From positions 310,001 to 374,000 of the forward strand of contig NZ_VTVE01000003.1 of assembly GCF_010906925.1 (NCBI RefSeq): 64,000 bases of DNA. The letters run 5' to 3'. The number at the start of each line of letters is the position of its first letter. Position 1 is the stretch's first letter. Positions 36,406 through 44,904 of the stretch are shown here, piece after piece. Position numbers and translations under genes: made by a program. The notes below the pieces were generated by a model, which worked only from the letters and a program-made list of their open reading frames with translations, had not been told where the DNA came from and did no database searches. The stretch is from Pseudobutyrivibrio xylanivorans. GTDB lineage: Bacteria; Bacillota; Clostridia; Lachnospirales; Lachnospiraceae.

Positions 36406-36565
36406 CATTACCGTATAGACGATATAAATTCTATGAATTAATTATGGAGTTACACCATAATAGATTTTTTTACGATATAATTAATAGGGATAATTTAATA
36501 ATTGATTAGTGTTTGAATTGGAGTTATGGACACATTTACTGAGTGATAACTGAGAGGGGAAGGTT

Positions 36566-36985
36566 ATGGCAGGTTCAAAGATTAAGGGGCAAACACGAAA
36601 GACAAATGAGCGTTTCTTCGACGAGTACAAGATATTTGACGAGATACTTTGCGAGCGTTTTAATGTACCGGAGCACGGTGTTACTGAATACATTAAGCGC
36701 ATGAAAGAGGCGGTGACGGAGGCTAGAGAGGCAATCCCAGAGTGGGATGTGACTTATCAGCGTCTTAAAAATATAAAAAAGCGTTCCGACGGCTTGAAGA
36801 GTCAGGAGCTGACCTTTGATGATTTTCAGGGCAAGGACGAGGATGTGGTCTGGATGAATATCTTCTGCGAGAAGATGGATGCAAATGCAGACCCACTTTC
36901 AAAATATTCTACCATGAGCTTTACCTATAAGAGACGCAGCAAGACTTTATTTCAGCGTATAATGGAGGCGCTAAATTTGGGGTAG
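36566..36985 (+). CDS. Unknown small soluble protein
   Basis: A 139-residue, helical, highly charged protein, without signal peptide. GAGGGGAAGG precedes the ATG. The C-terminal FKRRSKTLFQRIMEALNLG-like tail (TYKRRSKTLFQRIMEALN) is amphipathic and could bind membrane or nucleic acid. It forms a single-gene unit ended by a terminator. Family not recognised. Confidence 0.75.
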   Translation: MAGSKIKGQTRKTNERFFDEYKIFDEILCERFNVPEHGVTEYIKRMKEAVTEAREAIPEWDVTYQRLKNIKKRSDGLKSQELTFDDFQGKDEDVVWMNIFCEKMDANADPLSKYSTMSFTYKRRSKTLFQRIMEALNLG

Positions 36986-37005
36986 ATTAAAAACCTAGTA
37001 ACATT

Positions 37006-37038
37006 AAAACAAGTGCACGGGGGTGTACTTGTTTTTTT
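37006..37038 (+). terminator. Terminator
   Basis: Stem 37006-37018 with 37023-37035 (one G-U pair), followed by a run of seven T. Confidence 0.9.
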
Positions 37039-37042
37039 ATTG

Positions 37043-37051
37043 TGCTATAAT
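37043..37051 (+). promoter_or_regulatory. Extended -10 promoter of the cap genes
   Basis: TGCTATAAT is a full extended -10 element; no clear -35 is present. Located 54 bases before the capF start. Confidence 0.55.
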
Positions 37052-37104
37052 TATACAGATTATGTGCGCCTATATTTATTTGGCGCTATGACAGGAGAGA
37101 AAAA

Positions 37105-38328
37105 TTGAAGATTCTGATTACCGGTGCAGCCGGATTTGTTGGGAAAAATTTAGTAGAGACTCTTAAGTGCGTAGCTGACGGCAGAGACCGTTTCCACGGC
37201 ATTGACGCTGATGAGCTAGTTGTTTACGAGTATGATATGGATTCCACCCCAGAGGAGCTTGACCGCTACTGCAGCGACTGTGATTTTGTTTTTAATCTTG
37301 CAGGTGTCAATCGTCCAAAGGATAATAGTGAGTTCATGGCTGGCAATTTTGGATTCGCTAGCACACTTTTAGATACACTTAAAAAGCATGGTAATACATG
37401 CCCTGTTATGCTTTCATCTTCTATCCAGGCCACACTTCTTGGACGCTACGCTGGTAGCGAGTACGGACAGAGCAAGCTTGCAGGCGAGGAGCTTTTCTTT
37501 AAATATGAGCAGGAGACAGGAGCCAAGGTTCTTGTGTACCGTTTCCCTAATCTTTTTGGTAAGTGGTGCAGACCTAATTACAACTCGGCAGTTGCTACTT
37601 TCTGCAACAACAAGGCTAACGACCTTGAGATTACTGTCAATGATCCGACTACAGAGCTTGAGCTTGTATATATAGATGATTTGGTAAATGAGATGGTAGA
37701 CGCTCTCAGAGGCGACGAGCATCGCTGTGATTTTGATGGTGAGGGACAGGTGGTTCCTGACACAGCTGGCAAATATTGCTTCGTTCCAGTTACTCACCAT
37801 GTTACATTGGGAGAGATTGTTGAGCTTCTTGATAGCTTTGTGGCTCAGCCTAAGACACTTCAGATGCCAGCCATTCCAAATGGCTCATTTGTGAAAAAAC
37901 TTTACAGCACATATCTTAGTTACCTTCCAAAGGACAAGGCATGCTTTGATTTGAAAATGAATGTAGACAATAGAGGCTCATTTACAGAGCTTTTAAAGAC
38001 AGCTGACCACGGTCAGTTCTCGGTTAATATTTCAAAGCCTGGCATTACAAAGGGCCAGCATTGGCATCATACAAAGTGGGAATTTTTTATCGTAGTTTCA
38101 GGCCATGGCTTGATTCAGCAGCGCCGTGTAGGCCTTGATGCCGATGGCAATCCATTCCCAGTTATCGAGTATGAGGTTTCTGGTGAGAAGATTCAGGCGA
38201 TTCACATGCTTCCTGGATACACTCACAACATTATCAATCTTTCAGATACACAGGATTTGGTTACACTTATGTGGGCAAACGAGCAGTTAGAGCAAAACCG
38301 CCCAGATACCTACTATGAGATAGTATAG
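37105..38328 (+). CDS. capF: CapF-like UDP-sugar reductase/epimerase with cupin domain
   Basis: A 407-residue bifunctional protein. It starts with TTG at 37105 after AGGAGAG. The N-terminal Rossmann domain (MKILITGAAGFVGKNL, SSIQAT, YGQSK catalytic YxxxK) is an extended SDR; the C-terminal ~130 residues form a cupin (GQHWHHTKWEFFIVVSG with metal-binding His). This fusion is diagnostic of CapF/WbjC, which acts with CapE and CapG to make UDP-L-FucNAc from UDP-GlcNAc. All three are found here, so an L-fucosamine-containing surface polymer is likely. Confidence 0.9.
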   Translation: MKILITGAAGFVGKNLVETLKCVADGRDRFHGIDADELVVYEYDMDSTPEELDRYCSDCDFVFNLAGVNRPKDNSEFMAGNFGFASTLLDTLKKHGNTCPVMLSSSIQATLLGRYAGSEYGQSKLAGEELFFKYEQETGAKVLVYRFPNLFGKWCRPNYNSAVATFCNNKANDLEITVNDPTTELELVYIDDLVNEMVDALRGDEHRCDFDGEGQVVPDTAGKYCFVPVTHHVTLGEIVELLDSFVAQPKTLQMPAIPNGSFVKKLYSTYLSYLPKDKACFDLKMNVDNRGSFTELLKTADHGQFSVNISKPGITKGQHWHHTKWEFFIVVSGHGLIQQRRVGLDADGNPFPVIEYEVSGEKIQAIHMLPGYTHNIINLSDTQDLVTLMWANEQLEQNRPDTYYEIV

Positions 38329-38349
38329 TGTATTTAATAATTTTAATGA

Positions 38350-38434
38350 GCTGGTAAGCATCAAGCTCTGAGATTTCTTGAGCGAGACGTGTTAGTCGAG
38401 CGGAGAAATACTCAGGCTTGTAGCTGTAACCAGC
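38350..38434 (+). promoter_or_regulatory. Structured leader RNA, copy A (before capG)
   Basis: P1 GCTGGT/ACCAGC (38350-38355, 38429-38434); P2 CAAGC-t-CTGAG with CTCAG-GCTTG (38362-38372, 38411-38420); P3 ATTTCT/AGAAAT (38373-38378, 38404-38409); apical GAC/GTC stem. The ribosome site and ATG of capG follow within 17 bases, so translational control is plausible. Same architecture as copies B and C with compensatory base changes. Confidence 0.75.
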
Positions 38435-38450
38435 GGATTTGGAGTATTGA

Positions 38451-39611
38451 ATGTTTAAAAATAATGGAAAACTTAAGCTACTAATAATAGTAGGGACACG
38501 TCCGGAGATTATTAGGCTTGCCGCGGTAATCAAAAAGTGCCGCCAGTATTTTGACTGTGTGCTTGCTCACACCGGCCAGAATTATGATTACAATCTTAAC
38601 GGAGTATTCTTCAAGGATTTGCAGCTAGATGACCCTGAGGTTTACATGGACGCAGTAGGTGACAACCTAGGTCAGACAATTGGCAACATCATTGCAAAGT
38701 CTTATGAGCTCATGGTGGAGATTCAGCCTGATGCACTTTTAGTCTTAGGCGATACCAATTCATGCCTCGCTGCTATTTCTGCAAAGCGTCTTCACATTCC
38801 AATCTTCCACATGGAAGCTGGAAACAGATGCAAGGACGAGTGCCTTCCAGAAGAGACCAACCGTCGTATAGTAGATATTATTTCTGATGTTAACTTGGCA
38901 TACTCAGAGCACGCTCGCCGCTACTTGGCAGAGTGCGGACTTCCTAAGGAGCGCACCTATGTTACAGGTTCTCCTATGGCAGAGGTCCTTCACGAGAATC
39001 TTGAGTCAATCGAGGCATCGGGAGTCCTTACAAAGCTTGGACTTGAGCCAAAGAAATATATGCTTCTTTCCGCACACCGCGAGGAGAATATTGATACAGA
39101 AAAGAATTTCACCAGCCTGTTTACAGCTATTAATAAGCTGGCTGAGAAATACGATATGCCAATCCTTTACAGTTGCCATCCACGCTCTAGAAAGCGTCTT
39201 GAGGCATCGGGATTCAAGCTTGACCCTAGAGTTAAGATGCATGAGCCACTTGGCTTCCACGATTACAATCATTTGCAGATGAATGCTTTTGCAGTAATCT
39301 CAGATTCTGGAACACTTCCAGAAGAATCAAGCTTCTTTACAAGCATTGGCAGACCATTCCCAGCTGTGTGCATCCGCACATCAACTGAGCGCCCTGAGGC
39401 ACTTGATAAGGCATGCTTCGTGCTTGCTGGTATCGATGAAAAGTCCCTCTTACAGGCAGTCACCACAGCAGTGGAGATGAACGAAAACGGCGACTACGGC
39501 ATTCCAGTACCTGACTACGTAGAAGAAAATGTTTCCACAAAGGTAGTCAAAATCATTCAAAGCTACACCAACGTAGTCAACAGAATGGTATGGCGCAAAT
39601 CCGACGACTAG
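38451..39611 (+). CDS. capG: UDP-N-acetylglucosamine 2-epimerase family protein (CapG-like)
   Basis: A 386-residue cytoplasmic enzyme of the WecB family. Seen motifs: VGTRPEIIRLAAVI at the N-terminus, HTGQNYD, LGDTNSCLAA, HMEAGNRC, EETNRRIVDIISD, the AHREENID segment and the SDSGTLPEES nucleotide site. Given CapF before and CapE after, it most likely catalyses the last step to UDP-L-FucNAc rather than making ManNAc. The gene follows a structured leader; TTTGGAG lies six bases before the ATG. Confidence 0.9.
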   Translation: MFKNNGKLKLLIIVGTRPEIIRLAAVIKKCRQYFDCVLAHTGQNYDYNLNGVFFKDLQLDDPEVYMDAVGDNLGQTIGNIIAKSYELMVEIQPDALLVLGDTNSCLAAISAKRLHIPIFHMEAGNRCKDECLPEETNRRIVDIISDVNLAYSEHARRYLAECGLPKERTYVTGSPMAEVLHENLESIEASGVLTKLGLEPKKYMLLSAHREENIDTEKNFTSLFTAINKLAEKYDMPILYSCHPRSRKRLEASGFKLDPRVKMHEPLGFHDYNHLQMNAFAVISDSGTLPEESSFFTSIGRPFPAVCIRTSTERPEALDKACFVLAGIDEKSLLQAVTTAVEMNENGDYGIPVPDYVEENVSTKVVKIIQSYTNVVNRMVWRKSDD

Positions 39612-39677
39612 TGGCGCTGTGCCGATGGTTAGAATGTTGTTTAAAACAATTTTAATTAAATGAGTGAAATTTGAACT

Positions 39678-39798
39678 ACTACATACTTGCAAATGAACCC
39701 TTGATGAGCCATCCCTACTTAGATGGTGCAAAGCAGCATCTTATGTAGGGCAATGAGCGAATAAGAGCGAAAGCGTGGTGAATTGCAAGGTATGTAGT
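39678..39798 (+). promoter_or_regulatory. Long structured leader upstream of capE
   Basis: A closing helix ACTACATAC/GTATGTAGT (39678-39686, 39790-39798) continues with TTGCAA/TTGCAA across a one-base bulge. Inside, CCCTAC/GTAGGG (39713-39718, 39745-39750), AGATG/CATCT and TGC-AAA-GCA form one long hairpin; a GC-GAAA-GC tetraloop stem follows. The three-way-junction form suggests a regulatory RNA distinct from copies A-C. A GTGA/TCAC hairpin (39801-39811) follows before the GGAGATAAG ribosome site. Confidence 0.65.
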
Positions 39799-39829
39799 AT
39801 GTGAAAATCACGGATTAGGAGATAAGAAG

Positions 39830-40873
39830 ATGAATTGTGAATTATTTAAAGACAAGACTCTTATGATAACAGGAGGTACAGGTTCTTTTGGTTCTACTGT
39901 ACTCAAGCATTTTTTGGATTCTGATTTAAAGGAAATCCGTATTTTCTCACGTGATGAGAAGAAGCAGGATGATATGAGACATCAGCTTCAGGCTGAGCAC
40001 CCAGACCTTGCTGGCAAGGTTAAGTTCTACATCGGTGATGTTAGAAACATGCGCTCAGTTCAGGATGCTATGCCAGGTGTTGATTTCATTTTCCATGCAG
40101 CAGCACTTAAGCAGGTTCCTTCATGCGAGTTCTTCCCAATGGAGGCTGTTCGCACAAATGTAGAGGGTACTGACAACGTGCTTCACGCAGCTGTTGACGC
40201 AGGTGTTCAGAGAGTTGTTTGTCTTTCAACTGATAAGGCTGCATACCCAATCAATGCTATGGGTATTTCAAAGGCTATGATGGAGAAGGTTATCGGAGCA
40301 AATGCTCGTGTAGCTGCAGGTAAGACAACAATCTGCTGTACACGTTATGGAAATGTTATGTGCTCTCGTGGTTCAGTTATTCCTCTTTTCATCGACCAGA
40401 TTAAGGCAGGAAATCCTATCACAATCACAGATCCTAACATGACACGTTTCCTTATGAACCTTGATGAGGCTGTTGCACTTGTTATGTTTGCATTTGAGCA
40501 TGGTGAGCCAGGCGACCTTTTCGTTCAGAAGGCAGATGCTTCTACAATCGGAGACCTTGCTAAGGCTGTTCAGCAGCTCTTTGGTGATACTGGTACAAAA
40601 ATCATCGGTACTCGTCACGGCGAGAAGCTCTTCGAGACACTTATGACAAACGAAGAGTGCGTTCGCTCAGTGGATATGGGCAACTACTACCGCGTTCTCC
40701 CTGATGGACGTGACCTCAACTATGACAAGTTCTTCGTTGACGGCCAGGTTAACACTATGGCAAACGACGCATATACTTCTCACAACACAAACCGTCTTGA
40801 TATTCAGGGCACAGTAGATAAGATCATGACTACTGACTATGTTCGCGAGATGTTAGAAAAGTGGGATAAATAA
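39830..40873 (+). CDS. capE: CapE-like UDP-GlcNAc 4,6-dehydratase/5-epimerase
   Basis: A 347-residue SDR enzyme. TGGTGSFGS is the NAD-binding motif, GDVRNM and HAAALKQVPSCE are strongly conserved in the FlaA1/CapE/WbjB group, and the active-site region STDKAAYPINAMGISKAMME is intact. CapE begins UDP-L-FucNAc synthesis. It usually stands first in capEFG; here it is last and has its own long structured leader. Codons such as CTT, CGT and GCA dominate, suggesting high expression. Confidence 0.92.
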   Translation: MNCELFKDKTLMITGGTGSFGSTVLKHFLDSDLKEIRIFSRDEKKQDDMRHQLQAEHPDLAGKVKFYIGDVRNMRSVQDAMPGVDFIFHAAALKQVPSCEFFPMEAVRTNVEGTDNVLHAAVDAGVQRVVCLSTDKAAYPINAMGISKAMMEKVIGANARVAAGKTTICCTRYGNVMCSRGSVIPLFIDQIKAGNPITITDPNMTRFLMNLDEAVALVMFAFEHGEPGDLFVQKADASTIGDLAKAVQQLFGDTGTKIIGTRHGEKLFETLMTNEECVRSVDMGNYYRVLPDGRDLNYDKFFVDGQVNTMANDAYTSHNTNRLDIQGTVDKIMTTDYVREMLEKWDK

Positions 40874-40889
40874 TAATCTTTAAAAGTTT

Positions 40890-40930
40890 AGGGGCGCAAC
40901 ATGATAATGTGGCAGCCCCTTTTTATTTAT
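40890..40930 (+). terminator. Terminator after capE
   Basis: AGGGGC (40890-40895) with GCCCCT (40915-40920), followed by TTTTTATTTAT. Confidence 0.85.
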
Positions 40931-40970
40931 ATAAGATTTATGCGGCTATCTATCAAGGAATACTTCCGGA

Positions 40971-41320
40971 ACTACTGCCTAAAAAGGAAAAAGCAAAAAA
41001 GCAGTAGCTCAAAAGAGAAATACTACTGCCTAAAAAGAAAAAAGCAAAATAAGCAGTAGCCAAAAAGAAAAAAGTTACTGCCTAAAAAGGAAAAATCAAA
41101 ATAGGCAGTAGTCCAAGAGAAAAATGCTACTGCCTAGAATAGAAAAAACGAAATAAGCAGTAGTCCAGGAGAAAAACACTACTGCCTAGAATAGAAAAAT
41201 CGAAATAAGCAGTAGTCCAAGAGAAAAATGCTACCGTCTAAATAGAAAAAAGCAAAATAGGCAGTAGCCCAAGAGAAAAATGCTACCGTCTAAATAGAAA
41301 AAAGCAAAATAGGCAGTAGT
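40971..41320. repeat. Seven-unit tandem array of 52-bp hairpin repeats
   Basis: Units begin at 40971, 41022, 41074, 41126, 41178, 41230 and 41282 (period 51-52 bp). Each contains CTACTGCCTA-type and TAGGCAGTAG-type arms around an A-rich centre, so each could form a hairpin. The last two units have CTACCGTCTA as left arm. There are no unique spacers, so it is not a CRISPR. It fills most of the 547-bp gap between capE and murJ. Confidence 0.9.
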
Positions 41321-41420
41321 GTATCATGTGGAGCTCGTGGTATTTGATAATAAACTAGCTTTTCAGAGATTCAAGAGTTATACTTATATGGCTTATGAAG
41401 GAAAAGAATAGGTAGAGAAT

Positions 41421-42953
41421 ATGAGTAAACAAACAAAAAGTATCGTGAGTACCACACTGGTGGTTTCCATACTTACTTTGTGCTTTAAGTTACTTGGCTT
41501 TGTCAAACAGATGGTAATAGCCAAGGTCTTCGGCACAGTATTTGAAACAGATGCATATAATGTGGCATTCAATTTTGTGGGGATGCTTAGCTCTGCGTTT
41601 ATAAGGGCTATAACTATTTCATTGGTGAGTATATACACTCATTGCTTGGTGCAAAAGGGTAAGGATGCAGCATCCCGTCTGATGTCGGCTTGCCTTGAGA
41701 TATTGGTACCTGTTGTATTGATGGTGCTTCTTGTGGTCTATATGATTACTCCATTTATAGCTGGAGTGTTAGCGCCCAAATACACGCCGGATCAGTCTTT
41801 GGTTTTGCAATCCTATTTGAGAATATGTTATCCATTCTTTTTATTTGCTGTGGTGACGCTTGTGTGGACATCACTTATGGATGCCAACAAAGATTTTGTG
41901 GTGAGTCGTACAGAATCATTTGTTACTAGCGTTACAACAATTGGATGTTGTATTTTCTTAAATTCGATTTTAGCTGTCAAATCCCTTGTGGTGGCGCAGT
42001 ATTTAAGCTACATCATCTTCGGAACTCTTCTATTGATTAGGGGACGAAGATATTTTAAATTTACACTTGTAAATATTTTTGAGGTACCGGAAATACGATT
42101 TGTACTTGCGACAGCCCTTCCGCTTTTTGTAGGAAATTCTGTATCTCAGATTAATAAAATAGTTGATAATGCACTTTCGACTGGACTCGGTGAAGGCAAT
42201 GCCTCTGCTCTTACATATTCAGTTACACTAGAGGATTTTGTAATTGTAATTCTAGTAAACAATGTGGTAGATATATTATATGTTAATTTCTCCACCTACA
42301 TTGCGGAGGGGAATTTTGATAGCCTTATAGCTACAATGAAAAAGGCAATCAATATCATGATTTGCATGATGCTACCGATAACAATTGTTACTTGTCTTTG
42401 CGCCTCTAATATTGTTTCTATAATATATGAAAGAGGTAAATTTGATGGTGCTTCAGTGGCTATGACGAGCGCGGCTCTTATAGGATATGCACTTGGTTTC
42501 GCTAGCATGGGTGTAAGAGATATTATTTTGCGTGGTCTCTATTCATTTAAGAATATGAAGGGACCTATGATTACAGGTATTATTGCAGTAGCAGTTAATA
42601 TTCTCTTTAGTGTGATTTTATCCCGATTCCTTGGAATAATGGGAATAACTATTGCTAGCTCCATTAGTATGACAGTTAATTTTATAATTAATTCGCAGAT
42701 GCTAAAGAAGCACTTGCCAAGCTACAATTTTTTGGCACACATTCCAGTGCTACTTAAGCAAATACCATCGATTGCTTTTTCTTTGGTGGTTATAATATTT
42801 ATAAAAGAACATGTAACTAATAACATACTCGTCTTCCTGCTTTCGGCTGTTATAGGAATAGCAGGCTATGGGCTAATCCTTCTATTTATGAAAATAGAAG
42901 AGGTGGATTACATAAAAGAAAAAGTATTAAGCAAACTCCCAAATCGTAAATAA
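41421..42953 (+). CDS. murJ: MurJ/MviN-type lipid-linked precursor flippase
   Basis: A 510-residue MOP-superfamily membrane protein with about 13-14 helices. The N-terminal KQTKSIVSTTLVVSILTL, the VIAKVFGTVFETDAYNVAF region and the FDGASVAMTSAALIGYALG segment match MurJ. MurJ moves lipid II or related undecaprenyl-linked sugars across the membrane. Placed beside capsule genes it could instead serve that polymer. Its stop codon is part of a 30-bp sequence duplicated just downstream. Confidence 0.85.
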   Translation: MSKQTKSIVSTTLVVSILTLCFKLLGFVKQMVIAKVFGTVFETDAYNVAFNFVGMLSSAFIRAITISLVSIYTHCLVQKGKDAASRLMSACLEILVPVVLMVLLVVYMITPFIAGVLAPKYTPDQSLVLQSYLRICYPFFLFAVVTLVWTSLMDANKDFVVSRTESFVTSVTTIGCCIFLNSILAVKSLVVAQYLSYIIFGTLLLIRGRRYFKFTLVNIFEVPEIRFVLATALPLFVGNSVSQINKIVDNALSTGLGEGNASALTYSVTLEDFVIVILVNNVVDILYVNFSTYIAEGNFDSLIATMKKAINIMICMMLPITIVTCLCASNIVSIIYERGKFDGASVAMTSAALIGYALGFASMGVRDIILRGLYSFKNMKGPMITGIIAVAVNILFSVILSRFLGIMGITIASSISMTVNFIINSQMLKKHLPSYNFLAHIPVLLKQIPSIAFSLVVIIFIKEHVTNNILVFLLSAVIGIAGYGLILLFMKIEEVDYIKEKVLSKLPNRK

Positions 42954-43012
42954 TTGACGAGTTTAGATTTGGATTGAGAGATAAATCGTAAATAATTGAC
43001 GAGTTTAGATTT
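42941..43012 (+). repeat. Tandem 30-bp duplication with 42-bp period
   Basis: Identical 30-bp copies at 42941-42970 and 42983-43012. The first holds the end of murJ; the second supplies TTGACG for the next promoter. Confidence 0.9.
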
Positions 43013-43025
43013 AGTTTTATATAGT
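42996..43025 (+). promoter_or_regulatory. Promoter of the DegT gene
   Basis: TTGACG (42996-43001), 18-base spacer, TATAGT (43020-43025). Transcription would begin before leader copy B. Confidence 0.55.
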
Positions 43026-43059
43026 AAGTAAAGAATCGCATCTATAAAGATTATAAATA

Positions 43060-43144
43060 GCTTGTAGTTATCAAGCTCTAAGTGTTGCGTAGGTTCACAT
43101 GTAGTGAACCGAAGCAATATCTTAGGCTTGAGAACGTAACAAGC
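43060..43144 (+). promoter_or_regulatory. Structured leader RNA, copy B (before the DegT gene)
   Basis: P1 GCTTGT/ACAAGC (43060-43065, 43139-43144); P2 CAAGC-t-CTAAG with CTTAG-GCTTG (43072-43082, 43121-43130); P3 TTGC/GCAA (43085-43088, 43114-43117); P4 GGTTCAC/GTGAACC with loop ATGTA (43092-43110). P1 and part of P2 differ from copies A and C but stay paired. The gene starts 43 bases downstream. Confidence 0.75.
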
Positions 43145-43187
43145 GAGAGATATCCTATGGTGCGTATGTATTATAAAGGAGGAAATT

Positions 43188-44363
43188 ATGATTCCTGTTA
43201 TGAATGTCCAGAGACAATATGCGTCTCTCCAGGATGAATTAGATAAAGCAGCTCTTGAGGTTCTTCACTCAGGTGGATACATTTTAGGACCAAAGGTTGC
43301 AGATTTTGAAAAGCAGTTCGCAGACTACTGCGGAGCAAAATATTCTGTTGGTGTAGGCAATGGTACAGATGCTCTTGTAATTGCACTTTTAGCAGCAGGC
43401 ATTGGCCAGGGCGATGAGGTAATCACTACAGCCATGACATTTGTATCTACTGCTGAGGCTATTGCTCAGGTTGGTGCTACACCAGTATTTGTCGATATTC
43501 AGCCAGAGGTTTACACAATGGACCCAAGCAAACTTGAGGCTGCATTTACAGACAAGACTAAGGCAGTTATTCCTGTTCACATCTATGGCCAGGCTGCTGA
43601 TATGGACGAGATTTGCCGCATTGCACATGCTCATAATGCAATCGTAATTGAGGATTGCGCTCAGGCAGCTGGTGCAAAATATAAGGGACGTCGCACATGC
43701 TCTCTTGGAGATATGGCTTGTGTTTCATTTTTCCCTACAAAGAATCTTGGTGCAGCAGGAGATGCTGGAATCATCGTTACCAACAACGAGGATTTCTACA
43801 AGGGTTGCTTAGCTTACCGTGTTCACGGTTCAGGAATTAATGGAGCATACACTTATGCTCGCCTTAACAATCAGGAGTTTGATGAGAGCAAGATTGATTT
43901 CCACGGAAATCTTCCAAAGTACTACAACTACCTTGTAGGCTTCAACTCACGTCTTGATGCTCTTCAGGCAGCTATGCTTTCTGTAAAGCTTCCACATTTG
44001 GATAGCTGGAATGAGCGTCGCCGTCAGATTGCAGCCATCTACAATGAAAAGATTACAAACGCTAAGATAACAAAGCCTGTTGTTGCAGACTACAATGAGC
44101 ACATTTTCTATGTTTATCCACTTCGTGTCGAGGATAGAGCAGCTTTCCGCGCATTCCTTGAGGAGCGTGGAGTTACAACTGGCGTATACTTCCCAGTTCC
44201 AATGCACGAGCAGGCATGCTTCGCAGGACTTGGCTACAAGCACGGTGATTTCCCAGTTGCAGAGGACTTGGCTGAGCACGGTGTTACAATCCCAATGTTC
44301 CCAGAACTCACAGATGAGGAAATCCAGACAGTAATAGATGCAGTAAATGCATACGCAAACTAA
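43188..44363 (+). CDS. DegT/DnrJ/EryC1/StrS-family sugar aminotransferase
   Basis: A 391-residue PLP enzyme. The PLP lysine is Lys185 in FFPTKNLGAAGDAG; GNGTDALVIAL and EDCAQAAGAKYKG are further family motifs. It makes amino-sugar nucleotides such as UDP-3-amino or 4-amino sugars from keto-sugars in the cytoplasm; the precise substrate cannot be read from sequence. AAAGGAGG precedes the ATG. It is a single-gene unit with its own promoter, structured leader and terminator. Confidence 0.92.
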   Translation: MIPVMNVQRQYASLQDELDKAALEVLHSGGYILGPKVADFEKQFADYCGAKYSVGVGNGTDALVIALLAAGIGQGDEVITTAMTFVSTAEAIAQVGATPVFVDIQPEVYTMDPSKLEAAFTDKTKAVIPVHIYGQAADMDEICRIAHAHNAIVIEDCAQAAGAKYKGRRTCSLGDMACVSFFPTKNLGAAGDAGIIVTNNEDFYKGCLAYRVHGSGINGAYTYARLNNQEFDESKIDFHGNLPKYYNYLVGFNSRLDALQAAMLSVKLPHLDSWNERRRQIAAIYNEKITNAKITKPVVADYNEHIFYVYPLRVEDRAAFRAFLEERGVTTGVYFPVPMHEQACFAGLGYKHGDFPVAEDLAEHGVTIPMFPELTDEEIQTVIDAVNAYAN

Positions 44364-44368
44364 AGTTA

Positions 44369-44399
44369 AGGGCTTACACAAAAGTGTAGGCCCTTTTTG
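44369..44399 (+). terminator. Terminator
   Basis: 11-bp stem (44369-44379 with 44384-44394, one G-U pair) followed by TTTTTG. Confidence 0.9.
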
Positions 44400-44401
44400 T
44401 C

Positions 44402-44431
44402 TTGACATGTAGTACGGTGATACCGTATTAT
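44402..44431 (+). promoter_or_regulatory. Promoter and operator of the toxin-antitoxin pair
   Basis: TTGACA (44402-44407), 18-base spacer, TATTAT (44426-44431). A perfect inverted repeat TACGGT-GAT-ACCGTA (44413-44427) sits between the boxes, well placed for repression by the XRE protein. Confidence 0.8.
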
Positions 44432-44451
44432 AAATACGAGGAGGACGTAAC

Positions 44452-44904
44452 ATGCAATTATCAAATGAAGATATTAGAATAACAATTTCTAATAATATAA
44501 AGTTTTATTTGAATAAAGAGGGTAAATCTAGAAAAGAAGTATGCAAGGATTTAGGATTAAAATATACGACTTTCTGTGATTGGATTAATGCAAAAACTAT
44601 TCCTAACTATGGCTCTTTAGAACAGTTAGGGAAATATTTTGGGATTGAAGCATGGGATTTTTATAGATCAAGTGAAGATCAAATTAGAAGATTGAGTATA
44701 TATGCGCAGGAATTAGAAAAGGGGAGGTTGCTTGATATGAGTATTATAGATAATTTAGATGACGAACAGATTAAAAAACTTTTAGAATCAGGCTTTAGAT
44801 TTAAACATAGAACACTAGAAGAATATATACGTTTATCTGGAAAACCAATGCAAGCATCAGAAGAATATGAATGGGGAGAACCTGTAGGAAGAGAAATATG
44901 GTAG
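44452..44904 (+). CDS. XRE-family HTH protein, putative antitoxin
   Basis: A 150-residue protein. The N-terminal ~65 residues form an XRE-type HTH (SRKEVCKDLGLKYTTFCDWINAKTIP); the C-terminal part is helical with short charged segments and could bind the toxin. GAGGAGG precedes the ATG. The stop overlaps the start of the MazF-like gene. The promoter palindrome suggests autoregulation. XRE antitoxins paired with MazF-type toxins are less common than MazE but known in Firmicutes. Confidence 0.85.
   Translation: MQLSNEDIRITISNNIKFYLNKEGKSRKEVCKDLGLKYTTFCDWINAKTIPNYGSLEQLGKYFGIEAWDFYRSSEDQIRRLSIYAQELEKGRLLDMSIIDNLDDEQIKKLLESGFRFKHRTLEEYIRLSGKPMQASEEYEWGEPVGREIW

Noticed and set aside
39678-39798. 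Tetrahydrofolate or cobalamin riboswitch
   Set aside because: A short GCGTGGTGAATTGCA stretch is reminiscent of the former, but the conserved core and stem order do not fit, and the gene is unrelated to those cofactors.
40971-41320. CRISPR array
   Set aside because: The whole 52-bp unit repeats, there are no unique spacers, and no cas gene is near.
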